From an uncultured Clostridia bacterium (GTDB lineage: Bacteria > Bacillota > Clostridia > Christensenellales > UBA3700): a DNA stretch of 64,000 bases. A model generated the notes under the pieces. The model did not search any database. It was given only the letters and a program-made list of their open reading frames with translations, and was not told the DNA's origin. The translations under genes were made by a program, and so were the position numbers. The stretch's first letter is position 1. Each line of letters starts with the position of its first letter. Of this stretch, positions 62,652 to 64,000 are shown piece by piece. The stretch covers positions 185,372 through 249,371 of the forward strand of contig CAMBZZ010000002.1 in the NCBI GenBank assembly GCA_945872615.1. The letters are read 5' to 3'.

Positions 62652-63887
62652 TTATTTATTTTCTACAGTTGGCAGACCGTTTTTGTCAAATTCTTCTATC
62701 ATGTCTAGGGTAATATCGAAGACTTTGGCAAGGCATTCGGGGCTGAGATTGTCCCAATTATCTCTGCGAGTGTGGTAGTAGTCTTTGACCTCGGGAGCCA
62801 TTGCGGCAAAACACGTTGCCTTGCGACCCGCTTGCGAGAAGGCTGCCGCGTCGGTTGCTCCCGCAAATACCGAGCCGTAGGTTAGATTCATACCGTTCTT
62901 TTCGCCCGCTTGTTTTGCAAGCAACGATACGGCGTCGTCGTTTTTGGTTATGCCGTTCATATCTCTATTGTATATGACGAGGTGGTCGAGTTCTCTCAAA
63001 GTTTCGAACGTGACGAAGATCGTTTCGATGCCTTCTTCCAAGCCGTATTCGGGATTGTTTTTCATGAAGAACTTTGCGCCTCTAAGTCCAGCTTCTTCAC
63101 TGCCCGTGATGAGTGCTACGACCTCGGTGTTCTCCATGCGAATACCGCTCTCTTTGAGTGCCTTGACGGTACCGATAGCCATTTCGCAAGCGGTGAGGTT
63201 GTCGTTGGCTCCGGGAACTACCGTCTTGGTGTCGGAGAAGAAGTAGAAGCATATAAAGAAAGGCTCGAAGATTACCGACGCAATAAGAGCGTAGAGTGTC
63301 CAACCTTTAGGTACGCCGATCGGTCCGTTGACTATGCAAATAATAATTGCCAGAGCAAGCAAATAAATAAGACCGATTACGGGGATAATGATGGAGGTAA
63401 GGAAGAGCTTATATCCGCCTATTCTGTGCCAATGCCATTCGTACACGGCGTCGGAGTGTCCGTTGAGGACGATACGGCGCTTGACTTCGCCGCTCGGTTT
63501 GAGAGTGCCCCATACGTTGCCCGACGTACGCTTCTCGAAGAGCGGGTCGATAAAAGGCTTGTAGAATACGAATTCCATCAACATAGGCACAACGGCAATC
63601 ACGATGCTGAGTATGGCAAATACCGGACTGAAAAACATAAGTATTTGCGCCAAAATAAGGAAGGTAATAATAAAGTACGTCCAACCGAAAAATGCGTGAG
63701 GATGAACGGGGAACGACTCCGACTTTACTTCGTCGCAATATTCGCCAAGTTGCTCTTGCATATGTGCGAGCGTCTTGATTTCTCCCGCGTTGCCGGGGTC
63801 TCTATCGCCGTACTCGGTGATGATGTGTTTGATTTCAGACTGCATAAAGTCTACGGTTTCTTTACGCTTTTGGCTGTCGATATTCAT
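62652..63887 (-). CDS. Membrane-embedded M28-type zinc peptidase
   Basis: A 411-residue protein. The peptidase motifs are split by membrane helices: NGHSDAVYEW (first metal ligands) near 142, then two or three helices at about 160-215, then GANDNLTA and GSEEAGLRGA with the general-base glutamate, and a C-terminal HTRRD. Another pair of helices lies at 65-110. So it has about four or five membrane segments inserted within an otherwise normal M28 fold. AGGAGG precedes the ATG. Substrate is unknown. Confidence 0.85.
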   Translation of the reverse strand: MNIDSQKRKETVDFMQSEIKHIITEYGDRDPGNAGEIKTLAHMQEQLGEYCDEVKSESFPVHPHAFFGWTYFIITFLILAQILMFFSPVFAILSIVIAVVPMLMEFVFYKPFIDPLFEKRTSGNVWGTLKPSGEVKRRIVLNGHSDAVYEWHWHRIGGYKLFLTSIIIPVIGLIYLLALAIIICIVNGPIGVPKGWTLYALIASVIFEPFFICFYFFSDTKTVVPGANDNLTACEMAIGTVKALKESGIRMENTEVVALITGSEEAGLRGAKFFMKNNPEYGLEEGIETIFVTFETLRELDHLVIYNRDMNGITKNDDAVSLLAKQAGEKNGMNLTYGSVFAGATDAAAFSQAGRKATCFAAMAPEVKDYYHTRRDNWDNLSPECLAKVFDITLDMIEEFDKNGLPTVENK

Positions 63888-63918
63888 AATTTCCTCCTAA
63901 ACAGTTACTATATTATAA

Positions 63919-63947
63919 AGTATAATATAATTTTTTCGACTTGTCCA
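63919..63947 (-). promoter_or_regulatory. Promoter of the M28 peptidase gene
   Basis: Minus-strand TGGACA (63942-63947), 17-bp spacer, TATACT (63919-63924). The remaining 53 bp of the window are AT-rich with no recognisable feature. Confidence 0.55.
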
Positions 63948-64000
63948 TAATTATTTTATTTTAGTTAGATTATAGTTTTTACCCAATATTTACTTTACCT

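Noticed and set aside
62910..63950. 346-codon open frame antisense to the M28 peptidase
   Set aside because: Shadow of the peptidase gene, whose motifs, ribosome binding site, promoter and terminator are clear on the minus strand.

Overview
The window looks like one chromosomal segment of a low-to-moderate GC Gram-positive bacterium of the Bacillota, most likely an uncultured, probably gut-associated member of the Clostridia. The gene order shows this: rsmD-coaD, ylbJ, tmcAL, pta-ackA, rpmF-plsX-rnc-smc-ftsY-ylxM-ffh-rpsP-khpA-rimM-trmD-rbgA-rnhB-yraN-rplS, comM-dprA-topA-trmFO-hslVU and lepA-hemW are the conserved Firmicutes housekeeping neighbourhoods. All nine tRNA genes encode their own CCA end. 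Promoters are close to sigma-A consensus. No organism name can be read from the sequence, so the taxonomic level is inference.

Layout. 1-1.4 kb: a small accessory module of two XRE regulators divergent from a frameshifted SLOG-family gene. 1.46-2.36 kb: a nine-gene tRNA array on the minus strand with its own promoter and terminator. 2.4-5.8 kb: a tightly overlapped minus-strand operon (membrane protein, rdgB, yfcE-type phosphodiesterase, typA). 5.8-11.2 kb: a DUF2156 protein, an aconitase-family hydratase, mthfS, a natural RsmD-CoaD fusion and a coiled-coil protein. 11.2-13.4 kb: ylbJ and tmcAL on the minus strand. 13.5-31 kb: the long plus-strand core block for acetate metabolism, lipid initiation, chromosome structure, SRP targeting and ribosome or tRNA maturation. 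It is interrupted by an LRR protein gene, a repeat-filled gap after smc, and a lipoprotein gene of different base composition. 31-33.5 kb: an unusual lipoprotein/polytopic membrane hybrid. 33.5-45.7 kb: DNA uptake, topoisomerase, tRNA modification, HslUV protease, hisS, aspS and glyA. 46-48 kb: an iscR-iscS-iscU operon with two matching palindromes around its promoter. 48-55.5 kb: a phosphodiesterase, a LUD protein, lepA-hemW, and a TetR regulator with a cation antiporter. 55.6-61.1 kb: a glycan-related locus (discoidin-GH18, DUF5054, metallophosphatase) with several reading-frame lesions. 61.2-64 kb: a tiny zinc ribbon, a charged helical protein, a CmpB-like membrane protein and a membrane-embedded M28 peptidase.

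The core genes are all intact. The accessory genes carry the oddities. Three separate frameshifts (near 1221, 56033 and 57891) can each be repaired by adding one A to an A-run, and one of these genes also carries an in-frame TAG. Other points worth a second look are the RsmD-CoaD fusion, two inverted copies of a structured repeat with compensatory base changes after smc, and the paired palindromes at iscR. I found no CRISPR array, no phage block, no transposase gene and no clear undescribed multi-gene system.
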